DNA of 64,000 nucleotides from Thermohalobaculum sp050330995 (GCA_050330995.1 JBHJHI010000022.1:44366-108365); one strand, 5' to 3'. Shown: positions 16,702 to 26,989, counted from the stretch's first letter. Made by a program: numbers and translations. The notes: generated by a model from the letters alone, not told the origin.

Positions 16702-18174
16702 TCAGGCGTCCTCGCGCACGCGGATCTCGCCCCGGGCCAGCGCGTCGGCCGGGGCGATCGGGTAGTCGCCCGAGAAGCAGGCGTCGCAGAACTGCGGCTG
16801 CTCGCCGTCGCGCCCCGCCTCGGCGCCGGCCGCGCGGTAGAGCCCGTCGAGGGAGACGAACTTCAGGCTGTCGACGCCGAGGTGGTCGCGGATCTCGTCC
16901 TCCGACATCCGCGCCGCGAGCAGCTTCGAGCGCTGCGGCGTGTCCACGCCGTAGAAGCAGGGCCACTTGGTCGGCGGAGAGGCGATGCGGAAGTGCACCT
17001 CGCGCGCGCCGGCGTCGAGCATCATGGCCTTGATCTTGGCGCTGGTGGTGCCGCGCACGACCGAGTCGTCGACCAGCACCACCCGCTTGCCCTCGACGAT
17101 GGCGCGGTTGATGTTGAGCTTGAGGCGCACGCCCATGTCGCGGATCTGCTCGGTCGGCTCGATGAAGGTGCGACCCACGTACTGGTTCTTGATGATTCCC
17201 ATGGCGTAGGGGATGCCCGACTGCTGGGCGTAGCCGATCGCCGCGGGCGTGCCCGAATCGGGCACCGGGCAGACGATGTCGGCCTCGGCCGGCGCCTCGC
17301 GCGCGAGCTCGACGCCGATGCGCCGGCGCGCCTCGTAGACCGAATGGCCGCCGATCACGCTGTCCGGGCGCGAGAAGTAGACGTACTCGAAGATGCAGAA
17401 GCGCGCGCGCTTGGGCTCGAAGGGCCGGTGGCTCTCGACGCCCGCGTCGGTCGCGATCACCATCTCGCCGGGCTCGACCTCGCGCACCAGCTCGGCGCCG
17501 ACGATGTCGAGCGCGCAGGTCTCGGACGACAGGATCCAGCCGCCCTGCTTCATGCGCCCGAGCACCAGCGGGCGCACGCCGAGCGGGTCGCGCACGCCGA
17601 TCAGCTTGGTGCGCGTCATCGCGATCACCGAGAAGGCGCCCTCGACCAGGCGCAGCGCGTCCTTCAGCCGCTCGGCGATCGTCTTCTGGATCGAGCGCGC
17701 CATCAGGTGGACGATGCACTCGGTGTCGCTGCCCGACTGGAAGATCGAGCCGCGCTCGATCAGCTGGCGGCGCAGGTCGTCGGCGTTGGTCAGGTTGCCG
17801 TTGTGCGCGATCGCGCAGCCGCCGAGCGCGAACTCGGCGTAGAGCGGCTGCACGTCGCGGATCGAGGTCAGCCCCTTGGCGCCCGTGGTCGAGTAGCGGG
17901 TGTGGCCGAGCGCGGTGCGGCCGGGCAGCACGTCCATCACCGACTGCTTGGTGAAGTTGTCGCGCACGAGCCCGATCCGGCGCACGGTGTTGAAGCCGGT
18001 GTCGGGGGCGTAGGAGACGATGCCCGCCGCCTCCTGACCGCGGTGCTGCAGCGCGTGCAGCCCCAAGGCGACGTAGTTCGCGGCCTCCTCGACGCCGATG
18101 ACGCCGTAGACGCCGCACTCCTCGTGCAGCGCGTCGTCGAACGGCGTGGCGCCGTCGTCGGGATGATGGGACAA
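16702..18174 (-). CDS. purF: Amidophosphoribosyltransferase
   Basis: First committed enzyme of purine synthesis, making phosphoribosylamine from PRPP and glutamine. With the TTG start at 18174 it has 490 aa. A short propeptide ends before the nucleophile Cys20 (EEC-GVYGV). The glutaminase domain has HRGQEAAGI and HNGNLTN; the PRTase domain has the PRPP loop VVLVDDSVVRGTTS. TTG is preferred because GAGGAG lies 8 nt upstream and a promoter lies at 18205-18233; the ATG at 18246 is upstream of that promoter and adds residues not typical of PurF. Confidence 0.95.
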   Translation of the reverse strand: MSHHPDDGATPFDDALHEECGVYGVIGVEEAANYVALGLHALQHRGQEAAGIVSYAPDTGFNTVRRIGLVRDNFTKQSVMDVLPGRTALGHTRYSTTGAKGLTSIRDVQPLYAEFALGGCAIAHNGNLTNADDLRRQLIERGSIFQSGSDTECIVHLMARSIQKTIAERLKDALRLVEGAFSVIAMTRTKLIGVRDPLGVRPLVLGRMKQGGWILSSETCALDIVGAELVREVEPGEMVIATDAGVESHRPFEPKRARFCIFEYVYFSRPDSVIGGHSVYEARRRIGVELAREAPAEADIVCPVPDSGTPAAIGYAQQSGIPYAMGIIKNQYVGRTFIEPTEQIRDMGVRLKLNINRAIVEGKRVVLVDDSVVRGTTSAKIKAMMLDAGAREVHFRIASPPTKWPCFYGVDTPQRSKLLAARMSEDEIRDHLGVDSLKFVSLDGLYRAAGAEAGRDGEQPQFCDACFSGDYPIAPADALARGEIRVREDA

Positions 18175-18204
18175 GGGCGTGCTCCTCGCGCTCGCGACGC
18201 GGCG

Positions 18205-18233
18205 GATATAAAGGGCGGCTACCCGGGTGTCAC
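18205..18233 (-). promoter_or_regulatory. Putative purF promoter
   Basis: On the minus strand, GTGACA (18233-18228), 17-bp spacer, TATATC (18210-18205). The expected start of transcription near 18198 leaves a short leader with a GAGGAG RBS before the TTG at 18174. The TATA-like run is rare in this GC-rich region. It lies between cvpA and purF, so purF need not rely on read-through. Confidence 0.55.
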
Positions 18234-18322
18234 CGGGGTGTCGCACGGGTTCCCCCGCCGCGGTAGCGGCGACGTGCCGTCGCGGGCGGTCGGGAGGGCC
18301 CGAACGGCCGGGACGGTCGCGC

Positions 18323-18937
18323 TCAGCCGGGCAGGGTCAGGGGGACGGCCCGCGCCGCGCTCCCGGCGTCGTCTTCCTCGTCGACGCCCGCGCCGCAGGG
18401 GGCGAACAGCGCGTCGATGCGCGCGCCGAACCAGCCGGGGATGTCGCTCGGCAGCGCGATCTCGACCTCGGTGATCGCCTCCTCGAGGTAGGGACGCGAC
18501 GCGGCCTCGGCCACGGGCGGCCATTCCTGCTGACCCTTCAGGCTGTCGTAGACGAAGTAGGCGACGGCGACGAGCACCAGCCCGCGCACGACGCCGAAGG
18601 CGAAGCCGAGCGCGCGGTCCAGAGGAGCCAGCGCGCTGTCGAGCACCGCGTTCGAGGCGAGCGGCGTGAACACCGACAGGACCAGGAGCGCGAAGGCGAT
18701 CACCACCACGATGGCGGCGATGATCGAGAGCACGCAGCTGCCGGCCAGGAAGTCGCCGATCACCGGCGCCTCGCGGATCAGCGGCTCGACGAAGGGTGCG
18801 AGGTAGAGACCGACCGCGCCCGCGACCACCCAGCCCGCGAGCGCGAACGCCTCGCGCGTGAAGCCGCGCGAGTAGGCGAGCAGGCCCGAGACGAGCGCGA
18901 CGCCGAGCACGCCGAAGTCGACGATGGTGAACGCCAT
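18323..18937 (-). CDS. cvpA: CvpA family membrane protein
   Basis: A 204-aa inner-membrane protein with four hydrophobic helices in the first about 130 residues. It opens MAFTIVDFGVLGVALVSGLLAYSRG (cut here at family hallmarks VDFG and SRGFTREAFAL). An acidic soluble tail follows (GVDEEDDAG). CvpA was named for colicin V production and is linked to envelope stress; its molecular role is unsettled. The order radA-cvpA-purF on one strand is common in Rhodobacterales. Confidence 0.9.
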   Translation of the reverse strand: MAFTIVDFGVLGVALVSGLLAYSRGFTREAFALAGWVVAGAVGLYLAPFVEPLIREAPVIGDFLAGSCVLSIIAAIVVVIAFALLVLSVFTPLASNAVLDSALAPLDRALGFAFGVVRGLVLVAVAYFVYDSLKGQQEWPPVAEAASRPYLEEAITEVEIALPSDIPGWFGARIDALFAPCGAGVDEEDDAGSAARAVPLTLPG

Positions 18938-18996
18938 GCGAGGTGCCCCCGAAGACCGTGGGCGGCGCGCCCCTCGCGCCGCCGCGCCGCGCCGCC

Positions 18997-20370
<1,374 letters not shown>

Positions 20371-20371
20371 C

Positions 20372-20683
20372 TCAGAGAGCGACCAGACCGGCGATCAGGA
20401 CGGCGGCGAAGAGTTGGTGCAGCACCGGGAACACCTTGAACCAGCGCTCCTCCAGATAGGCGCACCAGAGCGCGAGGCCGAGAAGCGGCAGGGCGAGGAG
20501 CCGCGCCGCGGGCACCGAGCCCAGTTCGAGCGCGGTCATGACCGCGAGCACGCCCAGGATCGCGCCGACGTGCGCCCAGCGCACGCTGCCCTCGCCCATG
20601 ATCGCCTGGGCGAGGCTGTAGAGCGTGGCGAGGCAGACGAACAGCCCCGCGAAGATGCCGGCGACGAGGAGCAGGAGACCCAT
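20372..20683 (-). CDS. Small polytopic membrane protein (103 aa)
   Basis: An unrecognised 103-aa protein with about four hydrophobic segments: LLLLVAGIFAGLFVCLATLYSL, AHVGAILGVLAVMTALEL shortened at its edges, LLALPLLGLALWCAYL and a C-terminal FAAVLIAGLVAL. No catalytic motif is visible. The stop is one base before the radA ATG, so it is the likely first gene of radA-cvpA. Its ATG at 20683 has GGAG a few bases upstream. The function is unknown; a conserved inner-membrane protein is all that can be said. Confidence 0.72.
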   Translation of the reverse strand: MGLLLLVAGIFAGLFVCLATLYSLAQAIMGEGSVRWAHVGAILGVLAVMTALELGSVPAARLLALPLLGLALWCAYLEERWFKVFPVLHQLFAAVLIAGLVAL

Positions 20684-20778
20684 GGCGCGCGGTGTCCCAC
20701 GTTCCGCGGCCGCGGGGAAGGGGACGCCGAGGGGACGGGGCGGCGAGGATCGGTTATGGTTCGCGCTCGGAGGTGGCG

Positions 20779-21354
20779 ATGACCGAACAAGCCGTGATCC
20801 GACAGAGCCCCGCGACCTATGCGGACGTACTCGCCGCGCCCGAACACATGGTCGCGGAACTGGTCGACGGGGCGCTGCATCTACAGCCGCGGCCGCGCTC
20901 GCGCCATGCGCGGGCGCAGTTCGCGCTGGCCGGGCGGCTCGAAGGCCCCTACGGCCCCGAGAGCGACGAGCCGGGCGGCTGGTGGTTCTGCGTCGAGCCC
21001 GAGCTGCATCTCGGCGACGACGTGGTGGTCCCCGACCTCTGCGGCTGGCGACGCGAGCGGATGCCTGAGTTCCCGGACGTCGCCTATTTCACGCTCGCGC
21101 CCGACTGGGTCTGCGAGATCCTGTCGCCCTCCACGCGCCGGCTCGACACCACGGCCAAGCGCGACGTCTACGCGCGCGCGGGCGTCGGGCACCTCTGGCT
21201 GATCGACCCCGACGCCGGCACGCTGGAGGCCTTCGCTGGCGAGCCCGAGGGCTGGCGCCTGATTGCCAACCTCGCTGACGGCGACGTGGTGACGGTGGCG
21301 CCGTTCGCGGCGGCGGGGTTCCGGCTGTCGGCGCTGTTGGTGCCGCCGGGGTAG
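20779..21354 (+). CDS. Uma2-family putative endonuclease (DUF820)
   Basis: A 191-aa protein of the Uma2 family, a PD-(D/E)XK nuclease fold whose biological role is largely unknown. Family landmarks are the PD in DDVVVPDLCGW (about 85-86), Glu113 in VCEILSPST, and the RDVYARAGVGHLWLIDP segment. The ATG at 20779 has a strong GGAGGTGGCG upstream; the longer in-frame start at 20692 lacks one. It is divergent from the radA operon and followed 35 bp later by the unrecognised 546-aa gene. Confidence 0.88.
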   Translation: MTEQAVIRQSPATYADVLAAPEHMVAELVDGALHLQPRPRSRHARAQFALAGRLEGPYGPESDEPGGWWFCVEPELHLGDDVVVPDLCGWRRERMPEFPDVAYFTLAPDWVCEILSPSTRRLDTTAKRDVYARAGVGHLWLIDPDAGTLEAFAGEPEGWRLIANLADGDVVTVAPFAAAGFRLSALLVPPG

Positions 21355-21389
21355 GGCAGGGCTCGCGGCTAAGCGAGAAGCGAAAAACA

Positions 21390-23030
21390 ATGAAGCAGGA
21401 CACCGAGAGCCTTCAGATCACGGATCGCTACACTCTCGATCGATTTCTGGAAAGGCGGTCTCGTGAGGACGTCGAAGCAATCGCAATTCGCGCCGCCCTG
21501 CGCTTTCTTCCGCTTCTCAGCAAAAACGTCTGGTCCCGCAACGCTTCGGATTCCTCACGCTCGATAGTGGAAGTGTTTCGTGCTGCGTCTGCTTCATGGT
21601 TAGCTGCGCACGGTGGTGTGTATGGTTCAGGTGAAATCCGCGCAGCCGCCGCCGCTGCAGATCCCCCAGGAGCGGCCTTTGGTGCAACTGCCGACGTCGT
21701 CGCAGGATCTGGGTTTAATACTAACACCGCCGTTGTAGCGATTGCCGCCGCTAGTGAGTACTTTCTTTCAAATCACGGGAATCTACACTCTTTAAGCATG
21801 TGGAAAATAGTCGAGGCAGACGTCGACTTGCTGCGCAAAGTCGAGCGAGAGTACGGTGGGGGCGCCGCTTACCTCTTGATTGACCGCCCTCTGTGGCCTG
21901 AGAGCGAACCGCTACAGGACTTACGAGAAGCATGGCATGATATACGCTTGGTCTTGCTCGCTGAGAAAGATGCGCACTGGTGGGTCTGGACCGAGTGGTA
22001 CGAAGCCCGCCTGCGTGGCGACCCGCCCGACCTCCCGCTCGAACGCGAGCGCGTCCTGATCCCGAACGAGGACTGGGAGAAGGGACCGGCGCACGTCAAC
22101 GCGATTATCGCCCGGCTGATCGAACGACATCGACATCCGACACCCGAAGACCTGCCCGCCGAGCGGCCATCGCCGCTCCATTTCGACTATCGCGACGGCG
22201 CGATCCGCCTGACGCCACCTCCGTCCCCGAGCATCGAGGCCGAGCGGCGCGCTGGCGTCGACAGCGCGCACGACGCTTTGAGCGAGTTGATCGCTAATTT
22301 TCTCGAAGGCGGCGGAGGCGGCCAGAACCGTCGTGTCGCCAAGACGCTGGATCGTTGCCTGAACGCACTGGGCGGCAGCATCGCCAATCTCGATCCGGTC
22401 AAGCTCGGCATTCACGCCAGCGCCCTGCAAGCCTTCGCCGAACGGGCGGACGAGGTCATGCTCGCCGAGGATGCGGCCGAGTTGGTGACGATTAACGCTC
22501 AACTCGCTCTCTTCGTCGGACAGTTCCCCGAATGGGCGGACTATCAGCGCGGTGTTGCGGACGCGTTCGCGGCGGCGGAGACCGAACAGGAAGCGGTACG
22601 CCTCGCCAGCGAGGCCCGAGCGCGCATGGCTGAGGTGGAACCCGACCTCGTCGCACCGGAGGCAGAGGACGAAATTCTCTCGCTCGAAGGCTACGCGATC
22701 CCGGAGCCGAGCCCGGAAGACGAGGCGTCGGTCGCACCGCCCCTAGCCAGACGCGCCTACCTCAGGGCGATCCGCTCTTTCCTGCGCGCCAACGCGAAGC
22801 AGGCGCTCGCCGACTTGGAGGCTGGTCGATCGACGGGGATGCAGAAGTTCGCGGAATGCACCACCGTCTCGGCATTCACCGCCGCCGGTAGCACCATCCT
22901 CGCTCTTGCGGCCGGCCTTCCGAGCGAATTCGGCTGGATGGCCGGCATCATCACGTTCCTGACGCGGATGCGCGGCAGCTCGCCGGGGAGCGGACGAACC
23001 GGCAAGGACGACGACACGCTCGACACCTGA
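21390..23030 (+). CDS. Unrecognised 546-aa protein with HWWVWTEWYEARLRG motif and C-terminal hydrophobic hairpin
   Basis: I do not recognise a function. The N-terminal half is Ala-rich and helical (IAIRAALRFLPLL, then an Ala-rich stretch) and leads to an aromatic motif near residues 195-210 (HWWVWTEWYEARLRG) and NEDWEKGPAHVNAIIARLI. I recall similar W-x-W-x-x-WY-x-x-RL-x-G segments in uncharacterised alphaproteobacterial proteins; that is memory, not a search. The middle is acidic; the C-terminus has two hydrophobic segments (AFTAAGSTILALAAGL, WMAGIITFL) that could insert in a membrane. The first about 600 nt use codons such as TTA and ATA that are rare in neighbouring genes. Confidence 0.75.
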   Translation: MKQDTESLQITDRYTLDRFLERRSREDVEAIAIRAALRFLPLLSKNVWSRNASDSSRSIVEVFRAASASWLAAHGGVYGSGEIRAAAAAADPPGAAFGATADVVAGSGFNTNTAVVAIAAASEYFLSNHGNLHSLSMWKIVEADVDLLRKVEREYGGGAAYLLIDRPLWPESEPLQDLREAWHDIRLVLLAEKDAHWWVWTEWYEARLRGDPPDLPLERERVLIPNEDWEKGPAHVNAIIARLIERHRHPTPEDLPAERPSPLHFDYRDGAIRLTPPPSPSIEAERRAGVDSAHDALSELIANFLEGGGGGQNRRVAKTLDRCLNALGGSIANLDPVKLGIHASALQAFAERADEVMLAEDAAELVTINAQLALFVGQFPEWADYQRGVADAFAAAETEQEAVRLASEARARMAEVEPDLVAPEAEDEILSLEGYAIPEPSPEDEASVAPPLARRAYLRAIRSFLRANAKQALADLEAGRSTGMQKFAECTTVSAFTAAGSTILALAAGLPSEFGWMAGIITFLTRMRGSSPGSGRTGKDDDTLDT

Positions 23031-23049
23031 CGAAGCGCCCGATCAGCCT

Positions 23050-24384
23050 TCACCCGAACTGCACCCGGCTCGCCGGATACCGCACCAGCGGCGCCGTCCG
23101 CGTCGCCAGGAAGAACCCCAGCGCCAGCGGCCCGAGCCGGCCGACGAACATGGTCGCGATGATCATGCCGCGCCCGACGTCGTCCAGCTCGCCCGTGGCG
23201 CCGCGCGAGAGGCCGACGGTGCCGAAGGCGGAGGCCGCCTCGAAGGCGAGGTCGAGGAACGGCGCCTCGGTGGTCAGCGCCAGCACGAAGGTGGTCAGCA
23301 CGATCAGCATCAGGCTCAGCGTCACGATCGCCATCACCTTCATCGCCTCGGCCATCGGGATCGAGCGGCCGAACGCGCTCACGGCCGACTGGCGGCGGAA
23401 GAAGGCGAGCGTGGCGAGGCCCATCACCACGAGCGTCGTCACCTTGCTGCCGCCGGCGGTCGAGGTCGGCCCGCCGCCCACCACCATGAGGCAGATCACC
23501 AGAAGCGCCGTCGCGTCGTCGAGCCCGGCGATGTCGATGGTGTTGAACCCGGCCGTGCGCGGCGTCACCGCCTGGAACCAGATCGCCATGACCCTGGGCT
23601 CGTTCTGGAGCCCGCCCAGGGTGGCGACGTTGTTCCATTCGAGCACGCCGATGCCGATCACGCCGACCGCGATCAGCACCGCCGTGCCCGAGAGCATCAG
23701 CTTGGCGTGCAGCGTCAGCCCCCGCCAGCCCCGCGCGCGGGCGAGGTCGGCGAGCACGCTGTAGCCGAGACCCCCGACGATGAAGAGAAGCGGCACCGTC
23801 ACGTTGACAACCACGTCGTCGACGTAGCCCGCGAGGCTGTCGGAGAAGATCGAGAGCCCCGCGTTGTTGAGCGCCGAGACCGAGTGGAACACCGCCGCCC
23901 AGAGCCCGGCCTCCCAGCCCAGATCGGGCACGAAGGCGACCGCGAGCGCCGCGGCGCCCAGAAGCTCGAGCGCGATCACCACCCGCGCGATGGTCGCGAT
24001 CAGCTGGCCGAGGTCGCTGAACGAGGTCTGGTTGAGATCCTCGCGCAGCCAGGAGCGCCCCGCGAGCCCGACCGGCAGCCCGAGCGCCGAGAGCACCAGC
24101 ACCCCGAACACCATCAGCCCGAGCCCGCCGAGCTGGATGAGCACGAGCAGGATGCCCTGGCCGAGCGGCGTCAGCACCGCGGCCGGGTCGACCACGATCA
24201 GGCCCGTCACCGTCACGGCCGAGGTCGCCGTGAACAGCGCGTCGCCCCAGGTGAAGGGGATCGCCTGCGCCGCCGGCAGCATCAGCCCGGCCGTGCCCGC
24301 CGCGATGAAGCAGGCGTAGGCGATCGCCAGCACCGCCGGCGGCGGCAGCGCGATGCGCCCGCGCCGCGAGCCCCGCAAGGCCAT
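23050..24384 (-). CDS. ktrB: Potassium uptake channel subunit, KtrB/TrkH family
   Basis: A 444-aa inner-membrane K+ translocation subunit. Four pore-loop motifs are visible in order: TSAVTVTGLIV, SVSALNNAGLSI, VTPRTAGFNT and ASAFGTVGLSRG. Each has the conserved Gly that forms the selectivity ring. The length is nearer KtrB (about 450) than TrkH (about 480), and the partner is a short single RCK protein, so a Ktr-type system is favoured. The start is 3 bp after the ktrA stop. It ends 19 bp from the convergent 546-aa gene. Confidence 0.92.
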   Translation of the reverse strand: MALRGSRRGRIALPPPAVLAIAYACFIAAGTAGLMLPAAQAIPFTWGDALFTATSAVTVTGLIVVDPAAVLTPLGQGILLVLIQLGGLGLMVFGVLVLSALGLPVGLAGRSWLREDLNQTSFSDLGQLIATIARVVIALELLGAAALAVAFVPDLGWEAGLWAAVFHSVSALNNAGLSIFSDSLAGYVDDVVVNVTVPLLFIVGGLGYSVLADLARARGWRGLTLHAKLMLSGTAVLIAVGVIGIGVLEWNNVATLGGLQNEPRVMAIWFQAVTPRTAGFNTIDIAGLDDATALLVICLMVVGGGPTSTAGGSKVTTLVVMGLATLAFFRRQSAVSAFGRSIPMAEAMKVMAIVTLSLMLIVLTTFVLALTTEAPFLDLAFEAASAFGTVGLSRGATGELDDVGRGMIIATMFVGRLGPLALGFFLATRTAPLVRYPASRVQFG

Positions 24385-24387
24385 GCG

Positions 24388-25050
24388 TCAGCAGACGTCG
24401 GCGAAGGCGCGCAGATCGGCGCGCTTGCCGAGCAGGAGGAGGCGGTCGTCCTTCTTGATGGCGGCCTCTTCGTCGACGGGCAGATGCTTGCCCCCGCGCA
24501 TCAGCGACAGGCACTTGAGGTCGTGCCCGGCGAGGCCGAGCCGGCCGAGCGCCTGGCCCGCGAGCCGCTCGGGCACGATCACCACGTAGGCGTGGAAGCC
24601 GTTGCCGAGGCTGACGTAGTCGCGGAGCACCGGGTTGTGCAGCATCTGGGCGACGTGCTCGCCGAACTCGCGCTCGGCCTCGACCACGCGGTCGGCGCCG
24701 ATCTTGGTGAGGATGCGGTGATGCGTGCGGTTCTGCGCCTTGACCCAGATGGTCTCGATGCCGAGGAGGCGGCAGTTCATGGTGCAGACGATCGAGCCTT
24801 CGAGGCTCTCGCCGATGCCGACCACGGCGACGTCGTAGCCCGCGACCCCGGCCTCGCGCAGCGCCTCCTCCGAGCGGCCGTCGGCGATCACCACGTCGGC
24901 GAGCGTGCCGGCGAAGCGCGCGACGGTCGCCTCGTCGAGATCGACGCCGAGCACGCGGTTGTCGAAGCGGGCGAGCTCGGTGGCGATGGTGCCGCCGAAG
25001 CGGCCGAGGCCGATCACGGCGAAGCTGCGGCGGGCGCGGCGCGAGGACAT
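24388..25050 (-). CDS. ktrA: Potassium uptake regulatory subunit, KtrA/TrkA family
   Basis: A 220-aa cytoplasmic RCK protein that gates the K+ channel subunit. The N-terminal Rossmann domain starts FAVIGLGRFGGTIATELARF, with an acidic residue after the second strand (VLGVDLDEA) that typically favours NAD(H) or ATP/ADP binding. The TrkA-C domain follows (about 140-220). One RCK unit at this length is typical of KtrA; TrkA proper has two. It is co-transcribed with ktrB. Confidence 0.92.
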   Translation of the reverse strand: MSSRRARRSFAVIGLGRFGGTIATELARFDNRVLGVDLDEATVARFAGTLADVVIADGRSEEALREAGVAGYDVAVVGIGESLEGSIVCTMNCRLLGIETIWVKAQNRTHHRILTKIGADRVVEAEREFGEHVAQMLHNPVLRDYVSLGNGFHAYVVIVPERLAGQALGRLGLAGHDLKCLSLMRGGKHLPVDEEAAIKKDDRLLLLGKRADLRAFADVC

Positions 25051-25132
25051 GGTCTCGGGTCCGGATGACGAGGCGTGATCGCTCCCAACGCCGCCGGCGG
25101 CGGCCGGGTTGCGCGGGCGCCGACCGGCGGGG

Positions 25133-26233
25133 TCAGCCGGCGGGGAAGGAGGCGACGAGGCGCGCCCCGCCCGCGGCGCCCGCGCCCGCGTGGAGCCGGC
25201 CGCCGATGCGACCGAGCTGGCTTCGCACCACCAGCATTCCCGTGCCGTGGCTCGCGGCCGGGTCGAAGCCCGCCGGCAGCCCGCACCCGTCGTCCTCTAC
25301 CGCCATCACCACGCGATCGTCCTCGCGCCCGAGCGAGAGCACGACCTCGCCCTCCGTGCCGGGGGCGAAGGCGTGCTTCTGCGCGTTCAGCACCAGCTCG
25401 GTGGCCACGAGCGCCACGGGCAGCGCCTGTTCCGGCGTGGCGACGACCTCCGCGCCCGGCGCGAGGCGCACGCTCACGCTGGCGCTGAGATCGAGGTCGC
25501 AGCAAAGCGTCGCGAGCAGGGGGCGAAGCGCGACCGCGCGCTCGTCGACCGCGACGCCGTCGAGCAGCCCCTGGATGCGCCCGACCGCGGCGATGCGTCC
25601 CTGCACCTCGCGCAGCATGGCGCGCGCGTCGTCGGTCGCGGCCGTGCGGCGCTGCAGCTCGATCATCGAGGACAGGAGCGTCAGGCTGTTGCGCACCCGG
25701 TGCGTCACCTCGCGCGCGAGCAGCTCGCTGCGCCGCGCCGCCTCCTCCAGCGCGCGGGTGCGCTCGGCGACGCGCGCCTCCAGCTCGGCGCGGGCGCTCG
25801 CGAGATCGCGCGTCGCCTGGACCCGGTCGGTGACGTCGACCTGCGAGGCGATGAAGTACGAGACATCGCCGGTGTCGTCGAACACCGGGGCGACATGCAG
25901 CTCGTTCCAGAACGGCGTGCCGTCGCGGCGGTAGTTCAGGATCTCGGTGCGCACCACCTCGCGGGCCTCGATGCCCTCGCGCAGGCGCCTGACCGTCTCG
26001 CGGTCGGTGTCGGGGCCTTGCAGGAAGCGGCAGTTGCGCCCGAGCGCCTCGCGCTCGGGATAGCCGGTCAGGCGCAGGAAGGCGTCGTTGGCGAACACGA
26101 TCGGATTGTCGGGCGCGCCCGGGTCGGTCAGCACGATCGGGATCGCGCTCGCGGTCACGGCGTGCACGAAGGGCTGGACCATCAGCTGGCGCTTGCGGGT
26201 CTGCCAGGCGTCGTCGGTGTTCGATGCGTCCAT
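25133..26233 (-). CDS. LOV-domain blue-light sensor histidine kinase (HisKA_2 type)
   Basis: A 366-aa soluble kinase. The PAS/LOV domain (about 25-140) has the flavin-photochemistry motif GRNCRFLQG with reactive Cys68, plus INYRRDGT-like ILNYRRDGTPFWNELHVAPV. A coiled linker (about 140-170) leads to a HisKA_2 dimerisation box with His178 in REVTHRVRNSLTLLSSMI. The ATPase has an N-box ELVLNAQKHA and G-box DDGCGLP. The ATG at 26233 begins the protein cleanly; the extension to 26512 runs through the efp promoter and start region. No response regulator gene is adjacent. Blue-light sensing is inferred from the intact Cys motif. Confidence 0.9.
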   Translation of the reverse strand: MDASNTDDAWQTRKRQLMVQPFVHAVTASAIPIVLTDPGAPDNPIVFANDAFLRLTGYPEREALGRNCRFLQGPDTDRETVRRLREGIEAREVVRTEILNYRRDGTPFWNELHVAPVFDDTGDVSYFIASQVDVTDRVQATRDLASARAELEARVAERTRALEEAARRSELLAREVTHRVRNSLTLLSSMIELQRRTAATDDARAMLREVQGRIAAVGRIQGLLDGVAVDERAVALRPLLATLCCDLDLSASVSVRLAPGAEVVATPEQALPVALVATELVLNAQKHAFAPGTEGEVVLSLGREDDRVVMAVEDDGCGLPAGFDPAASHGTGMLVVRSQLGRIGGRLHAGAGAAGGARLVASFPAG

Positions 26234-26333
26234 GATCGGCCGTGTCGCCCCTGCGGGAGTCGATTGCAGGAGATAGTCGAAAGCCGCCCTCGCCTGAAGT
26301 GGCGAGGCCCCTCGACGTGGTCGGGCGGTCGTC

Positions 26334-26361
26334 TTGCCCGCGACCGGGCACGCGGCTAGAG
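26334..26361 (+). promoter_or_regulatory. Putative efp promoter
   Basis: TTGCCC (26334-26339), 16-bp spacer, CTAGAG (26356-26361 in GGCTAGAGAG). Same layout as the candidate before der. It lies in the 192-bp divergent gap between the LOV kinase and efp. Confidence 0.5.
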
Positions 26362-26425
26362 AGGCGCGCGATCGGACGGGGCCGCGGGGGCCGGCCGTCC
26401 GGGCGGCGAGGGCGAGAGGCGCGCG

Positions 26426-26989
26426 ATGGCGAAGATCAACGGCAACGAGATCCGGGCCGGCAACGTGCTCGAACACAACGGCGGGCTCTGGGTCGCGGTC
26501 AAGACCGAGCACGTGAAGCCCGGCAAGGGCGGCGCCTTCGCCCAGGTGGAGCTGCGCAACATCCGCAACGGCTCGAAGCTGAACGAGCGTTTCCGCTCGG
26601 CCGACAAGGTCGAGCGCGTGCGCCTCGAGCAGCGCGACCAGCAGTTCCTGTACGAGACCGACGGCATGCTGGTGTTCATGGACAGCGACACCTTCGAGCA
26701 GATCGAGCTGCCGGCCGAGATCCTCGGCGAGCGCCGCGCCTTCCTGCAGGACGGGATGACCGTCACGATCGAGTACTACGAGACCGAGGCGCTGAACGTG
26801 ACCCTGCCCGAGAAGGTGGTGTGCACGATCGCCGAGACCGAGCCGGTGGTGAAGGGCCAGACCGCGGCCAACAGCTACAAGCCGGCCGTGCTCGACAACG
26901 GCGTGCGCATCATGGTGCCGCCCTTCGTCGGCCAGGACGAGAAGGTGGTGGTGGCGACCGAGGACGCGACCTACGTCGAGCGGGCGTGA
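26426..26989 (+). CDS. efp: Translation elongation factor P
   Basis: A 187-aa factor that relieves ribosome stalling at polyproline stretches. Three beta-barrel domains are expected from the length. The loop KPGKGGAF carries Lys34, the residue that is lysylated in many bacteria. The C-terminal domain ends NGVRIMVPPFVGQDEKVVVATEDATYVER. A GAGAGGCG RBS precedes the ATG. No epmA or epmB homologue is in the window. Confidence 0.97.
   Translation: MAKINGNEIRAGNVLEHNGGLWVAVKTEHVKPGKGGAFAQVELRNIRNGSKLNERFRSADKVERVRLEQRDQQFLYETDGMLVFMDSDTFEQIELPAEILGERRAFLQDGMTVTIEYYETEALNVTLPEKVVCTIAETEPVVKGQTAANSYKPAVLDNGVRIMVPPFVGQDEKVVVATEDATYVERA

Noticed and set aside
18175..18246. ATG at 18246 as the purF start
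   Set aside because: It lies upstream of the visible promoter at 18205-18233, and the TTG at 18174 has a proper RBS and gives a normal propeptide before Cys20.
20779..23030. Toxin-antitoxin or restriction system
   Set aside because: Uma2 alone is not enough; no antitoxin, methylase or specificity gene is next to it, so only an accessory pair is claimed.
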